In this document: positions 51,391-61,314 of the stretch, piece by piece
How positions within the stretch are numbered: the first letter of the stretch is position 1
How the letters are laid out: every line of letters starts with the position of its first letter
Assembly: GCA_947455195.1 (NCBI GenBank)
Contig: CANGMI010000008.1
Coordinates: 1-64,000, forward strand
Length of the DNA stretch: 64,000 nucleotides
Reading direction: 5' to 3'
DNA from: Pseudomonadota bacterium
GTDB taxonomy: Bacteria > Pseudomonadota > Gammaproteobacteria > Burkholderiales > SG8-39
Translations under genes and position numbers: made by a program
Notes under the pieces: model-generated
Database searches by the model: none
What the model was told of the DNA's origin: nothing
The model's input: only the letters and a program-made list of their open reading frames with translations

Positions 51391-51999
51391 GTGAAGGCGC
51401 CCGACGCGCTCAGTGAACTGGTCGAAGCACTTCGGGTTCTGCCCGGTGTAGGCCCGAAATCGGCGCAACGAATGGCCTATCAGCTGCTGCAGTACGCGCG
51501 CCCGGGCGCCGGGCGTCTGGCGCGAGCCCTGGAGCAGGCCCTGCAGCGGGTCGTGCGCTGCCAGCGCTGCAACGGTTTCAGCGAAACCGAGATCTGCCCG
51601 CTGTGCAGCGCACCGCAGCGGAATCCGGCACAACTATGCATCGTGGAGACACCTGCCGATCAACTGATGATCGAACAGACGCTCGCCTGGCGTGGTCAGT
51701 ACTTCGTTCTGATGGGGCGACTGTCGCCGCTCGATGGCATCGGCCCGCGTGAAATCGGCCTCGAACGACTGCTCGAGCGCCTCGCCGACGGCTCGGTCAC
51801 CGAAGTGGTGCTTGCCACCAACTTCACCAATGAAGGTGAGGCGACGGCGCATTTTCTGGCCGAGACCCTTACCGCACGCGGCCTGCGCGTCTCGCGCATC
51901 GCGCGCGGCGTGCCGGTTGGGGGTGAGCTCGAGTTCGTCGATCCCGGGACGCTCGCTCAGGCGTTCTATGACCGACGCGACCTGCCCCCGATCGAATGA
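51391..51999 (+). CDS. recR: Recombination mediator protein RecR
   Basis: A 202-residue repair protein that works with RecO and RecF to load RecA on gapped DNA. The N-terminal helix-hairpin-helix is [19 protein letters not shown], the zinc finger is formed by [16 protein letters not shown], and the Toprim domain contains [15 protein letters not shown] and [15 protein letters not shown]. The start is GTG 51391, giving the usual N-terminus ([15 protein letters not shown]). It ends the dnaX-ybaB-recR operon. Confidence 0.95.
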   Translation: MKAPDALSELVEALRVLPGVGPKSAQRMAYQLLQYARPGAGRLARALEQALQRVVRCQRCNGFSETEICPLCSAPQRNPAQLCIVETPADQLMIEQTLAWRGQYFVLMGRLSPLDGIGPREIGLERLLERLADGSVTEVVLATNFTNEGEATAHFLAETLTARGLRVSRIARGVPVGGELEFVDPGTLAQAFYDRRDLPPIE

Positions 52000-52098
52000 G
52001 TCCATGGAGGCATCGCGCCCCTTGAACCGGGTGCGGCATGTCGTCAACTGTGCCGTTGTGCGCACTTCCTGTCGCCCTTCCAGTGCACGCACAGGCAG

Positions 52099-52130
52099 TT
52101 GCAAGTCATTGTGTTAAGATTTTTTAATAT
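52099..52130 (+). promoter_or_regulatory. AT-rich promoter-like segment before the two-component genes
   Basis: A strikingly AT-rich stretch in a GC-rich region contains TTGCAA (52099-52104) and, 18-20 bases on, TTTAATAT, which could act as -35 and -10 boxes. It lies 57 bp before the kinase gene. No hairpin precedes the T-run, so it is not a recR terminator. Confidence 0.4.
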
Positions 52131-52186
52131 CAAGCTGGCTGAGGCTTGAGGCCGGGCACCCGCCCACCCCTTGATGAGCAAGCCCG

Positions 52187-52924
52187 ATGGACATCGCCGC
52201 TGCACCCCAGGCTGGATTCCCCTTCGAAGCTGCACCGGCTGCCCATACCGTGTCGCAGGCGATCGCGCGCAGCCCCATCACGGAAATTGACCTCGAGCGC
52301 GCCCGCCAGGATGAGCGTACGGCCCTCGCCCGCGAAATGCATGACGAAATCGGCGGCACGCTCGGCGCGCTGAAGCTGATGCTCGTGGCACTGCGACGAC
52401 AGTCCAGTGCAGGCGCGTTGGCCGACGGCATCTGCCAGATCGAGGACGTGCTCGATGGCGCCATGGCGTCCGCCGACCGGATCATTCGCGCTCTCCGCCC
52501 AGCGGTGCTCGAGCGCGGCGTGGTCGAGGCCTTGCGGCATGAAACCGGGGAGTTCAGTCGGCGCCATCGGGTCCGGGCTCAGTTTCAAAGCAATCGCAAT
52601 ACGCTCGAATTGCCCCAGGGCCAGGCGCTCACCGTCTACCGTGTCTGCCAGGAAGCACTCTCCAACGTGGCCCGGCATGCCGACGCGTCGAGTGTCTCGA
52701 TCGACCTTTTTCGCGACACCGGCTCGGTGACCCTCGAAATCGTCGACAACGGCCGTGGATTCGACACGTCGCGCTTGTCCAGTACCGCCCGTCTTGGCGT
52801 CGCAGGCATGCGCGAGCGAGCCCGCAGCTTCGGGGGATGGGTCCAGATCGACAGCCGCCCCGGCGAGGGCACGACGGTGATGCTCAAGATGCCTCTGAGG
52901 CGCGTTGCGGACGTCACCCTGTGA
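52187..52924 (+). CDS. Soluble NarL-family sensor histidine kinase
   Basis: A 245-residue cytosolic kinase without membrane helices or a recognised input domain. The HisKA_3 dimerisation domain starts at about residue 40 with phosphoacceptor H52 in AREMHDEIGGTLGALKL. The ATP-binding domain is intact: N-box QEALSNVARHA (155-165), G1 box DNGRGF (187-192) and GVAGMRERA plus GEGTTV at the end. The first 35 residues are Ala/Pro-rich and may carry the signal input. The stop overlaps the GTG of the response-regulator gene (GTGA), so the two form a pair. The signal is unknown. Confidence 0.9.
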   Translation: MDIAAAPQAGFPFEAAPAAHTVSQAIARSPITEIDLERARQDERTALAREMHDEIGGTLGALKLMLVALRRQSSAGALADGICQIEDVLDGAMASADRIIRALRPAVLERGVVEALRHETGEFSRRHRVRAQFQSNRNTLELPQGQALTVYRVCQEALSNVARHADASSVSIDLFRDTGSVTLEIVDNGRGFDTSRLSSTARLGVAGMRERARSFGGWVQIDSRPGEGTTVMLKMPLRRVADVTL

Positions 52925-53553
52925 TCAGGGTGCTGGTCGCAGATGACCACGCCGTGGTCCGTCGCGGGGTACGTCAGATCCTCGATGCCGAAATCGATAT
53001 CGCCGTGGTCGCCGAGGCGGCCGACTATGTCGAGATTCGACGTCGCCTGCGCGAACAGCAGTTCGACGTCCTCGTGCTCGACATGCAGATTCCAGGCAAA
53101 AACGGCATCGAAGTCACCAAGGCACTGCGTGAAGACTCGCCTCGACTGGCGGTCCTGATGCTCTCGAGCTACCCGGAAGATCAATATGCGGTTCGAGCCC
53201 TCAAGGCCGGTGCGCGCGGCTATCTCAACAAGATGAATTCGCCGGAGCGCATCGTCGAAGCCGTGCGCACGGTCGCCACCGGGCGCAAGTACATCAGTGC
53301 CGAAACCGCCGAAGCACTGGCCGAAACGCTCACCGGCGAGCGCAGCGAAACCCCCCATACGCTGCTCTCCGATCGCGAGTTTCAGGTGCTCAAGATGATC
53401 GCAAGCGGCCACAAGCTCGCGGACATCGCCGATGCGCTGGCCCTGAGCCCGAAGACCGTATCGGTCTATCGCGCGCGTATCCTCGAAAAAATGGGTATCC
53501 GTTCGAACGCGGAACTGGCCCAGTACGCCATTCGGAACGCGCTCCTCGACTGA
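52921..53553 (+). CDS. LuxR/NarL-family response regulator
   Basis: A 210-residue transcription factor. The receiver domain (about 1-120) has acidic residues in VLVADDHAVVRRG and phosphoacceptor D54 in VLVLDMQIPGKNG; K106 lies in LNKMNSP. The C-terminal LuxR-type HTH (about 145-205) reads LSDREFQVLKMIASGHKLAD, then LSPKTVSVYRARILEKMGIR. It starts at GTG 52921 within the kinase stop. The pair faces the end of the flagellar cluster, 114 bp away; a role in motility is possible but not shown. Confidence 0.93.
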   Translation: MIRVLVADDHAVVRRGVRQILDAEIDIAVVAEAADYVEIRRRLREQQFDVLVLDMQIPGKNGIEVTKALREDSPRLAVLMLSSYPEDQYAVRALKAGARGYLNKMNSPERIVEAVRTVATGRKYISAETAEALAETLTGERSETPHTLLSDREFQVLKMIASGHKLADIADALALSPKTVSVYRARILEKMGIRSNAELAQYAIRNALLD

Positions 53554-53667
53554 GCGCAGGTGCGCAGAGGAGCGCCCCGACGGAGCAGCGTGAGGTCCGC
53601 GCTCAGAGCAGGCCGGGATACCTCGCAGGGGGCCGGACTGGCCCGACCGACTGGCAAGCCCCTGGGT

Positions 53668-54876
53668 CTACAACTGCGAGAAGAGCGACAGCTGGGCAAT
53701 CTTGGCATACGACGCCTGGGCGGCCTGATAGGCGGTCTGCGCAGCTGCGAACTGCGACACGGCCGTCGGGTAGTCGACGTCGCGCAGCGCTGACATCGAT
53801 GCCTGCAGCGTTGTCGAGAGCGTCCCGTTCATGGTCTTGAGCGCCGAGAGTTCCTGCATCTGAACGCCCACCGTCGCACGCGCCGAGAGCAGGCTGTTCA
53901 GAGCCTGATCGAAGTACTGCAGGCTGGACGCCAGCGCCGCAGTGTCCAGAGCCTGAGCAGCCGCGCCCGAGGGCGCGCGCCCGGCCACCTCGATGGCCGA
54001 CTTCATCGCCGAAAAGACATCGCGATTGGCGCTGGGCGAAACCGTGAAGACATCACCCGATGCTGGCGTACCGCTGATGTTGAACGCGATGCCATCGACG
54101 CTGATGGCATCGCCCGGTGAGAAGACCGACGCTGGCACCACCGTGGCACCCGTTGTCTGATCGACGACCGTGTAGTCGAGCTGCGCGGCCGTTGCGCTGA
54201 AAGCCACGGTGTATGCATGCCCGGTCAGTTGCGCCCGATCACTGACCGTGCCTGCATCCGGTATGCCGGTACCCGCGTTGCGCGCATCCGGGGTCACGCT
54301 GAATGTCCCGTTGCCATCGTGTACCCGCTGGAAGACATCGGCTCCATTGACCGACACGCTGATCGAGCGTCCGGTACTCACCTGCACCTGCTGGCTCCCC
54401 TGATCGCCGTTATAGCGTGCGCCAGTCGCCGTGGCGGTGAAAGGCGCATTCGTCTGATTGAATCCGGCGAAGAGATAGTTGCCGTTGGAATCGCGCGAAT
54501 TGGCGAGTCCGATGAGTTGCTCGTAATCGGACTGCATGCTCGCCACGACCCCCTGACGATCCGAGGCACTCAAGGTCGAATTGCCAGCCTGCACGAGTGA
54601 CTGGCGAAACGACTGCAGCACGTTCTGCGCCCCGTTGAGTGCCGTATCGATGGTCGCCAGCTGGTTGGACACCTGCGTCTGGGCACTGGCAAACGCAAGC
54701 GTCTGCGCTTCGGCGTCAGCCAGCGCGACCACCTGCCCGGCCGCGGTCGGATCGGTGGCCGCCGAGGAGATCCGGCGCCCCGTGGCCAGCTCCTGCTGCA
54801 CCTGATACATGGCCGACTGGGTATTGCTCAGACCGGCCGCGCCGTTCTGCTGGATCATCTGGGTGCTGATTCTCAC
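53668..54876 (-). CDS. flgL: Flagellar hook-filament junction protein FlgL
   Basis: A 402-residue secreted junction protein (HAP3) with flagellin-like termini. The N-terminal helices begin MRISTQMIQQNGAAGLSNTQ, and the C-terminal helices include LSSLQYFDQALNSLLSARAT and end KIAQLSLFSQL. The middle has FlgL features YLFAGFNQTNAPF. Residues about 217-281 form a beta-rich module ending ISGTPASGDVFTVSP, which is also found twice in FlgK. It is exported by the flagellar type III system. It follows flgK by 14 bp and shares its FliA-type promoter. Confidence 0.94.
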   Translation of the reverse strand: MRISTQMIQQNGAAGLSNTQSAMYQVQQELATGRRISSAATDPTAAGQVVALADAEAQTLAFASAQTQVSNQLATIDTALNGAQNVLQSFRQSLVQAGNSTLSASDRQGVVASMQSDYEQLIGLANSRDSNGNYLFAGFNQTNAPFTATATGARYNGDQGSQQVQVSTGRSISVSVNGADVFQRVHDGNGTFSVTPDARNAGTGIPDAGTVSDRAQLTGHAYTVAFSATAAQLDYTVVDQTTGATVVPASVFSPGDAISVDGIAFNISGTPASGDVFTVSPSANRDVFSAMKSAIEVAGRAPSGAAAQALDTAALASSLQYFDQALNSLLSARATVGVQMQELSALKTMNGTLSTTLQASMSALRDVDYPTAVSQFAAAQTAYQAAQASYAKIAQLSLFSQL

Positions 54877-54890
54877 GGCGCGAACCTCGA

Positions 54891-56774
54891 TTACAGGTTG
54901 AGTTGCATCAGCCCCTGGAAGAGGCTGTCGGCAATCTGGATGTACTTCGAGGAGGCCTGATAGGCCTGCTGCAAGGTGAGGAGATTGGAGGCCTCCTCGT
55001 CCAGATTCACCCCTGCTGCACTTTGCACATCGTTCTTCGCGGTGGTGAGCATGCTTTGCTGCACGCCGAGCGCGGTCTGCGCGGCCTGCTGCTGGCTGGC
55101 CGTGAAGGAGATGACACCGCCCAAGGCGCCTGCAAGCGTGGCGCCTGCAACGAGGGAGGCCGACTGCAGGGCCGCCATCGCCACGGCATTGCGGCTGTCA
55201 CCACCCGGATTCGTGTTGGGGCCGATCACGAATGCATCACCCGCAGCCGGCGTACCGCTCACCTGAACCGACCACCCATTGACGGCAATGCTGCCGCCGT
55301 TCGCAAAGGCCATCGGTGCGCTTGTGCCTGAAGGCGTCGTGACGGTGTAGGCCCCACCGGGCGTGAAGGTGATCGTGACCGGATCGCGCAGCGCCGGGTC
55401 AGCCGGGTAGCCATCGACCACCGGCTGCGAGACCGTCGCCGTCCCCTGGTTGGTCAGGGGTGCGGAGGCCACCAGAGCCCCACCTGCCGCGATCTGATTC
55501 GGGTTCGAAAGGGCAAGCGCGAGGCCTGCGACAACCCCGATGGTGGGCCGCACGAGAAACGCATCGCCCGCAGCGGGCGTACCGCTGAGTGCCATCGTCA
55601 CGCCATCGATCGTCTGCGGCATCGACGCGAAGACCATCGTCGTTGAGTCGGCGAGTCGCGTCACCGCGTACTGACTGCCATCAAACACGACCTGGTAATC
55701 ACTGCCGGTGAGTGCCGTCGTGTCGGCAAAGGCTGCGCTCAGTGACGCCGTGCCCGGATTGTCCCCCCGGGCGATGACCTGAGGTCCGGGCAACGTAAAC
55801 ATGGGCTGCCCCGGTTGCCCCGCCGCATCGACGCCCAGGGTCTGTTGCTGGTTGAGCGCGGTGGCCAGCACTGCGCTGATGCGCCCCAGCGAATTCTGTG
55901 CGGCATTCAGGGCACCGTCGCGCACATCGATCACACCCGCCAGCTTGCCCCCACCCACCCCGGCGAGGCTCACCGGAACAGGGCGACCTGCGCTGTTCTG
56001 GAGAACGAGACGCTGATCGGTCGGCAGGGACGGATCAGACTGCGAGGAAAGCGCGTATGAGGTTCCGCCCACCACCAACGGCTGACCCGATCCGAGGTAC
56101 AGGCTCACGTCGCCACCGGAGGTCTTGAGAGCACTGACCCGGATATCCTGCGACAACTGCTGAACCACCTGGTCGCGCTGGTCGAGGAGATCGTTGGGCG
56201 AGCCCCCGGCCGCCGTGGCGACCGCAATCTGGTTGTTGAGGCTTGCTACCTGCGCCGCGTAACTGTTCACCTCGGCGGCGATCGACCCCAATTGCTGGTT
56301 GAGACTCGTTCGCGCGTCAGTCAGCTGCTGCGCCGTTGCCTGCATCATGTGCACGAAGTTGGCTGCGCCGGCGAGTGCAGTCGTTCGTGTGGCCGTATCC
56401 GACGGGTTGGCCGACAGCGCCTGGAGATTTGCAAAGACCTGACTCATCGCGGGCGCAACACCGGAAGTCTCGGTGCCCAGCATGCCTGTGATGCTGCCCA
56501 ACTGCGTCGAAACCAGCGTCGACTTCGCCACCTGACTTTGCAGGTCGCGCTGCTGGGCAACCGCGAATTCATTGTAGGCGCGCTGAACGCTCTGGATGGC
56601 GGTACCGGCCCCCAGATAGAGGGCCCCGCTGAAATTGGCGCGCTGCGAGGTCTGCACCACCGACTGACGCGAATACCCGGGGGTGTTCACGTTCGCGATA
56701 TTGTTTCCTGCCGTCTGCAGTGCCAGCCTGGCAGCGGTCAGACCGCTGACACCGACTTCAAGCAACGAATCCAT
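54891..56774 (-). CDS. flgK: Flagellar hook-associated protein FlgK
   Basis: A 627-residue secreted junction protein (HAP1). The N-terminal rod-like motif GLTAARLALQTAGNNIANVN and TPGYSRQSVVQT is followed by long helices and SPNDLLDQRDQVVQQLSQ. The C-terminal helix VNLDEEASNLLTLQQAYQASSK is the FlgK/FlgE-type signature. Between residues about 355 and 520 lie two copies of a beta module, each ending SGTPAAGDAF, which explains the greater length compared with E. coli FlgK (547 residues). GGAGGT lies about nine bases before the ATG. A sigma-28 promoter precedes it. Confidence 0.95.
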   Translation of the reverse strand: MDSLLEVGVSGLTAARLALQTAGNNIANVNTPGYSRQSVVQTSQRANFSGALYLGAGTAIQSVQRAYNEFAVAQQRDLQSQVAKSTLVSTQLGSITGMLGTETSGVAPAMSQVFANLQALSANPSDTATRTTALAGAANFVHMMQATAQQLTDARTSLNQQLGSIAAEVNSYAAQVASLNNQIAVATAAGGSPNDLLDQRDQVVQQLSQDIRVSALKTSGGDVSLYLGSGQPLVVGGTSYALSSQSDPSLPTDQRLVLQNSAGRPVPVSLAGVGGGKLAGVIDVRDGALNAAQNSLGRISAVLATALNQQQTLGVDAAGQPGQPMFTLPGPQVIARGDNPGTASLSAAFADTTALTGSDYQVVFDGSQYAVTRLADSTTMVFASMPQTIDGVTMALSGTPAAGDAFLVRPTIGVVAGLALALSNPNQIAAGGALVASAPLTNQGTATVSQPVVDGYPADPALRDPVTITFTPGGAYTVTTPSGTSAPMAFANGGSIAVNGWSVQVSGTPAAGDAFVIGPNTNPGGDSRNAVAMAALQSASLVAGATLAGALGGVISFTASQQQAAQTALGVQQSMLTTAKNDVQSAAGVNLDEEASNLLTLQQAYQASSKYIQIADSLFQGLMQLNL

Positions 56775-56801
56775 CTGACCTACCTCCGGAGCGTACCGAT
56801 C

Positions 56802-56828
56802 CTAACGGCACGTTCGAGCAGAACTTGA
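56802..56828 (-). promoter_or_regulatory. FliA (sigma-28) promoter of flgKL
   Basis: On the minus strand, TCAAGTT, a 12-base spacer and GCCGTTAG match the sigma-28 consensus used for late flagellar genes (TAAAGTTT-N11-GCCGATAA). The -10 end is 27 bases before the flgK start codon. It lies in the only sizeable gap (81 bp) between flgJ and flgK, so flgKL can be transcribed as a late class independent of the upstream cluster. Confidence 0.8.
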
Positions 56829-56855
56829 GCGCGATGCTCACGACGCAGGTTGTGG

Positions 56856-57821
56856 TCAGGCACTCCGACCCCCACCCTGAGCGCGCGACATCGAAAGAGT
56901 CTGGTTGATGATCCGGGTGAGCTTGTCGGCATAACCCGGATCAGTGGCATAGCCGGCGCGCTGAAGCCCCTGGGCAAAACCCGCTGCCGACGCACCCTCA
57001 CGCGGTACCGCTGCATAACGGGGGCTGCCGGAGACCAGGCTGGCATAGTCGGCAAAGCTCTCGGCGTACGAGTCATAGGCGCGAAAACGCTGAACCATCT
57101 TGCGCGCCGAGCCGTTCACATATTCCGTTGTCGTGATATCGACGGTTCGACCGTTCCAACCCGCGCTCGCCTTGATGCCGAAGAGGTTGTAGCTGGGGGT
57201 CCCATCGGATGCCACGATCTGACGTCGACCCCAGCCTGACTCGAGCGCGGCCTGTCCTATCATGAACTGCGCGGGTATGCCCGTCCTGCGCGCAGCGGCC
57301 TCGGCGTGAGGCATCATCTGATCGACGAACGCCTGAGCCGATCCGATGCGGGTCGGTGCCTCCGATGGCGGTGTCACCGTTTCGGGTTGCACCGGAGCGA
57401 CCGGGGCGGTGATCGGCTCGGCCGGCGCCGATGAGGCTGGCTCAAACGACGGCGCTGGCACGCTCATCGCAGGGCCGGCAGCAGGGGGCGACTCGCTGCT
57501 GCCCACCGCATCGGTACGACCACGCGACTGCGCCGCTGAAAGCTGGCGCGCCAGCAGGTCGCCCACACCCATGCCCCGCTTGGCCAATGCCTGCGAGAGC
57601 TGGCTATCGAACATGTCGGTATACATCTTCGACTCGTTGCCACCCAGCAAACCGCCATCGGGCACCGTGCTCCGCATGCTCTTCAGGACCATCTGCATGA
57701 ACACCGCCTCGAACTGCCTTGCGGCGGTGAGCAGCGCCTTGTCGGGGGCTGCGTGGGCACTTGCCCGCAATGCATCCAGCGAGCGGGCATCGACGGCAAG
57801 GGTGGACACGGTCGAATTCAT
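56856..57821 (-). CDS. flgJ: Flagellar rod assembly protein/muramidase FlgJ
   Basis: A 321-residue two-domain protein. The N-terminal rod-capping domain (about 1-105) has AARQFEAVFMQMVLKSMRST and MYTDMFDSQLSQALAKRGMG. After a Pro/Ala/Ser-rich linker, the C-terminal glucosaminidase domain (about 165-310) contains PAQFMIGQAALESGWGRRQI and NLFGIKASAGWNG, which opens peptidoglycan for the rod; the likely catalytic glutamate is in ALESGW. The two-domain form is typical of beta- and gamma-proteobacteria. The ATG shares its A with the flgI stop (TGATG). Confidence 0.95.
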   Translation of the reverse strand: MNSTVSTLAVDARSLDALRASAHAAPDKALLTAARQFEAVFMQMVLKSMRSTVPDGGLLGGNESKMYTDMFDSQLSQALAKRGMGVGDLLARQLSAAQSRGRTDAVGSSESPPAAGPAMSVPAPSFEPASSAPAEPITAPVAPVQPETVTPPSEAPTRIGSAQAFVDQMMPHAEAAARRTGIPAQFMIGQAALESGWGRRQIVASDGTPSYNLFGIKASAGWNGRTVDITTTEYVNGSARKMVQRFRAYDSYAESFADYASLVSGSPRYAAVPREGASAAGFAQGLQRAGYATDPGYADKLTRIINQTLSMSRAQGGGRSA

Positions 57822-58957
57822 CAGATGATCTCGAGTTCGGCTTTCAGGGCGCCGGCCGACTTCATCGCCTGCAGGATGGCGAGCAGATCCTGAGGCGTGG
57901 CGCCGAGGGCATTGAGCGCCTTCACGACATCGTCGAGCCGCGGTGCATTCACGAGCGTGAGCTGCCCACCGTCCTGGCGAATGGTGATGTCGGCCTTCTC
58001 GGCCTGCACGGTCTGGCCCCCACCAAACGCGTTGGGCTGACTCACGACCGGTGTCATGTTGACCGTCACCGCCAGATTGCCATGAGCGACCGCACACGGA
58101 TCGATCGAGACCATCTGGTTCATCACCACCGAACCAGTACGGGCATTGATGATCACACGCGCGCTCGGCGCGACGTTCTCGATCGAGAGGTTCTCGACGC
58201 GCGCCAGAAAGCCGATACGCTCATCAGGTGTGCCTGGCGCACGCACCGAGACGACCCGCCCATCGAGCGCCTGAGCCACCGGCTCGCCCATTTCCCTGTT
58301 GATGGCATCGGCAACACGACGCGCCGTGGTGAAGTCACTCGTCGAGAGCTCGAAGTGGATGGCATCACCATCCATCACCGGACTCTGGACAGCGCGTTCG
58401 ACCGTAGCCCCGCCGGGCACACGCCCGGCACTGAGATGATTGATGGTCACCCGACTGCCTGCCGCCGAGGCGCCCGCCCCTCCCACGGCGACATTGCCCT
58501 GCGCCATCGCGTAGATCTGGCCATCAGCGCCACGCAGCGGTGTCAGAAGCAAGGTACCCCCCCGCAGGCTCTTGGCGTTCCCGAGAGATGACACGGTGAC
58601 ATCGACGAGTTGCCCGGGCCGTGCGAAGGCGGGCAGCGAGGTCGTCACCATGACCGCAGCCACGTTGCGCAGTTGCAGGCTGCCGCCAGGCGGCAGGGTG
58701 ATACCCAGTTGCTGGAGCATGTTGGACAGACTCTGTGTCGTGAACGGCGTCTGCGTGGTCTGGTCGCCGCTGCCATCCAGACCAACCACGAGGCCGTATC
58801 CGATGAGCTGATTGGCACGCACGCCCTGCACCGAGGCGATGTCACGCAGCCGATCGGCCTGCGCGCCCGGCGACAGCAAGACACCGGCCAGGCCGAGGAC
58901 AAGCCCCCGCAGAATGGCAGCCCACCGATGATTCCAACGGCCCGATTCCATCTTCAT
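57821..58957 (-). CDS. flgI: Flagellar P-ring protein FlgI
   Basis: A 378-residue periplasmic P-ring protein with signal peptide ([19 protein letters not shown], cut near residue 34). It begins [20 protein letters not shown] and contains [17 protein letters not shown] and, near the C-terminus, [20 protein letters not shown] and [15 protein letters not shown]. The ring surrounds the rod in the peptidoglycan layer and is built with FlgA outside this window. The gene is followed directly by flgJ (1-bp overlap) and lies six bases after flgH. Confidence 0.95.
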   Translation of the reverse strand: MKMESGRWNHRWAAILRGLVLGLAGVLLSPGAQADRLRDIASVQGVRANQLIGYGLVVGLDGSGDQTTQTPFTTQSLSNMLQQLGITLPPGGSLQLRNVAAVMVTTSLPAFARPGQLVDVTVSSLGNAKSLRGGTLLLTPLRGADGQIYAMAQGNVAVGGAGASAAGSRVTINHLSAGRVPGGATVERAVQSPVMDGDAIHFELSTSDFTTARRVADAINREMGEPVAQALDGRVVSVRAPGTPDERIGFLARVENLSIENVAPSARVIINARTGSVVMNQMVSIDPCAVAHGNLAVTVNMTPVVSQPNAFGGGQTVQAEKADITIRQDGGQLTLVNAPRLDDVVKALNALGATPQDLLAILQAMKSAGALKAELEII

Positions 58958-58963
58958 CTCCGA

Positions 58964-59644
58964 TCAGAAAGGCGCCACGCTCATGAAGAAGCGCTGCAAC
59001 CAGGGCATGGCCTGGGCCGAGTCGATGTAACCGCGCCCGACGTACTCCAGACGAACGTCAGCCACCTGGGTCGAACTGACCTGATTGCCAACCTGAATGC
59101 TCGCCGGTGTGACGACCCCCGAGAAACGAACGAATTCAGCGTTGTGGTTGATGCCGATCTGGCGTTCGCCGGCCACCACGAGATTGCCATTGGAGAGCAC
59201 TTCGATCACGGTTGCCGTGATCGTCCCCGTGAAGACGTTCACGTTGGACGTTGCGCCCTTGCTGTCCAGCTTGTTGTCATCGCTGCCGCTCACACTCGCC
59301 CCCTGGAACGACTTGCCCAGAAGCCCCTGGATGATCGGAACACTCATCCCCATGCTCGTATTGCGCTGGGCACTCGATGCAGAACTCTGACTCGCCGAGA
59401 GCGACTCGTTGATGTTGATGACCACCGTATCACCCACCATGCGTGGCCGACGATCTTCGAAGAGCGGACGGTAGAACCCGCTGCCGGCGAAGATCGCTCC
59501 ACCGGTCGGCATGGCAGGAAAGGCTGCTGCCGTGGGCCTTGCCGTGCTCGCGTGATGCATGTCGACCTGACCTCCCGACATGCAGCCCGCCACGAGGCAG
59601 GTCGCGGCAAGCGCCGCGACCACGCGCGCAGGCCGCGGCATCAT
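58964..59644 (-). CDS. flgH: Flagellar L-ring lipoprotein FlgH
   Basis: A 226-residue outer-membrane lipoprotein forming the L-ring. The lipobox is LVAGC (cysteine at about residue 21). Mature parts are the FlgH-typical [58 protein letters not shown] and [20 protein letters not shown]. Two adjacent ATG codons (59644 and 59641) are possible starts; both overlap the flgG stop. Confidence 0.95.
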   Translation of the reverse strand: MMPRPARVVAALAATCLVAGCMSGGQVDMHHASTARPTAAAFPAMPTGGAIFAGSGFYRPLFEDRRPRMVGDTVVININESLSASQSSASSAQRNTSMGMSVPIIQGLLGKSFQGASVSGSDDNKLDSKGATSNVNVFTGTITATVIEVLSNGNLVVAGERQIGINHNAEFVRFSGVVTPASIQVGNQVSSTQVADVRLEYVGRGYIDSAQAMPWLQRFFMSVAPF

Positions 59645-60423
59645 GCCTGGGCCAGACGCTGGAGCATCTGGTCGGATGTGGTGATGGCCTTGGAGTTGAT
59701 CTCGTACGAACGCTGGGTCTGGATCATGCTCACGAGCTCTTCCACGACATTCACGTTGGAGCTCTCGACATAGCCCTGATTGAGCGTGCCCAGACCATTC
59801 GTGCCCGGATTGTTCGGCGACGGCGTACCCGAGGCGGTCGTCTCGGAGTAGAGATTGCCGCCGATCGAGAGCAGACCGGCCGGATTGACGAAGTTCACCA
59901 GCTGGATCGTGCCGATGGTCTGGGTATTGGTCTGGCCGGCGATCTTCGCCGTCACGGTACCATCCTGGCCGATGGTGACCGCCGTCGCCGTCGGCGGTAC
60001 CGAGATCGCAGGCGACAACGCAAAGCCGTTGGCGTTGGCCAGCTGGCCAGCTGCATCGACCTGAAAGGACCCATCGCGGGTGTAGGAAACCGTGCCATCG
60101 GGCATCGCGATCTGGAAGAACCCGTGACCGTTGATGGCCATGTCGAACTGGTTGCCGGTCTGCTGCAGCCCCCCCTGGGTGAAGATGCGCCCGGAAGACA
60201 CGGGCTTCACCCCGGTACCGAGCTGCAGGCCGGTCGGAATCGTGCTCTGCTGCGACGACTGCCCGCCAGGCTGGCGAACATTTTCGTAGAGGAGATCCTC
60301 GAATACGCCACGCTGGCGCTTGTAGCCATTGGTGGATACGTTGGCGAGGTTGTTGGTAATGATGTCCAGCTGCGTCTGCTGGGCGTCGAGTCCGGTCTTG
60401 GCAATCCACAACGAGCGCATCAT
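59641..60423 (-). CDS. flgG: Flagellar distal rod protein FlgG
   Basis: A 260-residue rod protein. It begins [20 protein letters not shown], then [20 protein letters not shown], the classic rod/hook N-terminal motif, and ends with [22 protein letters not shown] and [14 protein letters not shown]. Exported by the flagellar type III machinery, it forms the distal rod through the P and L rings. Length and ends match the family. It lies 40 bp after flgF. Confidence 0.95.
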   Translation of the reverse strand: MMRSLWIAKTGLDAQQTQLDIITNNLANVSTNGYKRQRGVFEDLLYENVRQPGGQSSQQSTIPTGLQLGTGVKPVSSGRIFTQGGLQQTGNQFDMAINGHGFFQIAMPDGTVSYTRDGSFQVDAAGQLANANGFALSPAISVPPTATAVTIGQDGTVTAKIAGQTNTQTIGTIQLVNFVNPAGLLSIGGNLYSETTASGTPSPNNPGTNGLGTLNQGYVESSNVNVVEELVSMIQTQRSYEINSKAITTSDQMLQRLAQA

Positions 60424-60463
60424 GTTGGCAATTCCTGTCTGGGGTGTGAGGTCGGGGTCACGC

Positions 60464-61207
60464 TCAGCCGTTCAGCGACAGCAGTTCGTTGGCCTTGTTG
60501 GCGTTCTGATCGGCGTTGGTGATGAGCTTGGTATTTGTCTCGAACTGACGGGCAACTGCGATCATCGAGACCAGCGCCTCGATCGTGTTCACGTTGGAGC
60601 CCTCGAGGCTTTCCGGCGCGAGAACCACGCCCGGATCGGCGGGCGCCGGATCGCCCGCGCGGGTTCGGAAAAGACCGTCAGGCGAACGGTTGAGCGTGAC
60701 CGGATCAGGATTCACGAGCTTGAGGCGACCCACCGGAATCACCGTCTTGCGGCCCCCGGCAAGAGAAATCGCCGACACCGACCCGTCGCGGCCGATGGCC
60801 ATCTGGTTGTCAGCTGGAATCGTGATGGGACCCGAATCGCCCACGACGGGCAGCCCGTTGCGGTTCTGCAGGGTGCCATCAGCGCCGATGCGAAACTCGC
60901 CATCGCGGGTGTAGGCCTCGCTGCCATCGGCAGCCTGGACCGCGAAGAATCCGCTGCCATCGATCGCCGCATTCATCGAGTTGCCCGTGCCCTGGATCGT
61001 GCCGGGCGTGAAATCATTGCCCGCTGTCGTCTCCACCGCCGAGACGCGTGTGGCAAGTCCGGCACCGTTGACCGGCACCGCCCGGAAGGCGTTGAGCTCG
61101 GCACGAAAGCCAGTGGTTGCCGCATTGGCAAGGTTGTGGGCAATGCTGTCCTGCCGCTGCGTGAGCACATTGGCCCCGGCCATGGCGGTGTAGATGAGTT
61201 TGTCCAT
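60464..61207 (-). CDS. flgF: Flagellar proximal rod protein FlgF
   Basis: A 247-residue rod protein that starts [20 protein letters not shown] and [18 protein letters not shown], with [19 protein letters not shown] in the middle and [20 protein letters not shown] at the C-terminal helix. It forms part of the proximal rod. It lies between flgE (107-bp spacer) and flgG (40-bp spacer). The start has no close alternative. Confidence 0.95.
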   Translation of the reverse strand: MDKLIYTAMAGANVLTQRQDSIAHNLANAATTGFRAELNAFRAVPVNGAGLATRVSAVETTAGNDFTPGTIQGTGNSMNAAIDGSGFFAVQAADGSEAYTRDGEFRIGADGTLQNRNGLPVVGDSGPITIPADNQMAIGRDGSVSAISLAGGRKTVIPVGRLKLVNPDPVTLNRSPDGLFRTRAGDPAPADPGVVLAPESLEGSNVNTIEALVSMIAVARQFETNTKLITNADQNANKANELLSLNG

Positions 61208-61314
61208 TGGCGATTACCCTGGCTCAGCGTGTGCTGGCTTTCAGAAAAAGGATCACGATGGGGATGACGTCGATGGTGACGGCCGGCATGCGTCAGGCGT
61301 GATTGGCGCGCCGC

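Noticed and set aside
53554-53667. Terminator between the response regulator and flgL
   Set aside because: Several short GC-rich stems are possible, but none is strong or followed by a T-tract on either strand.
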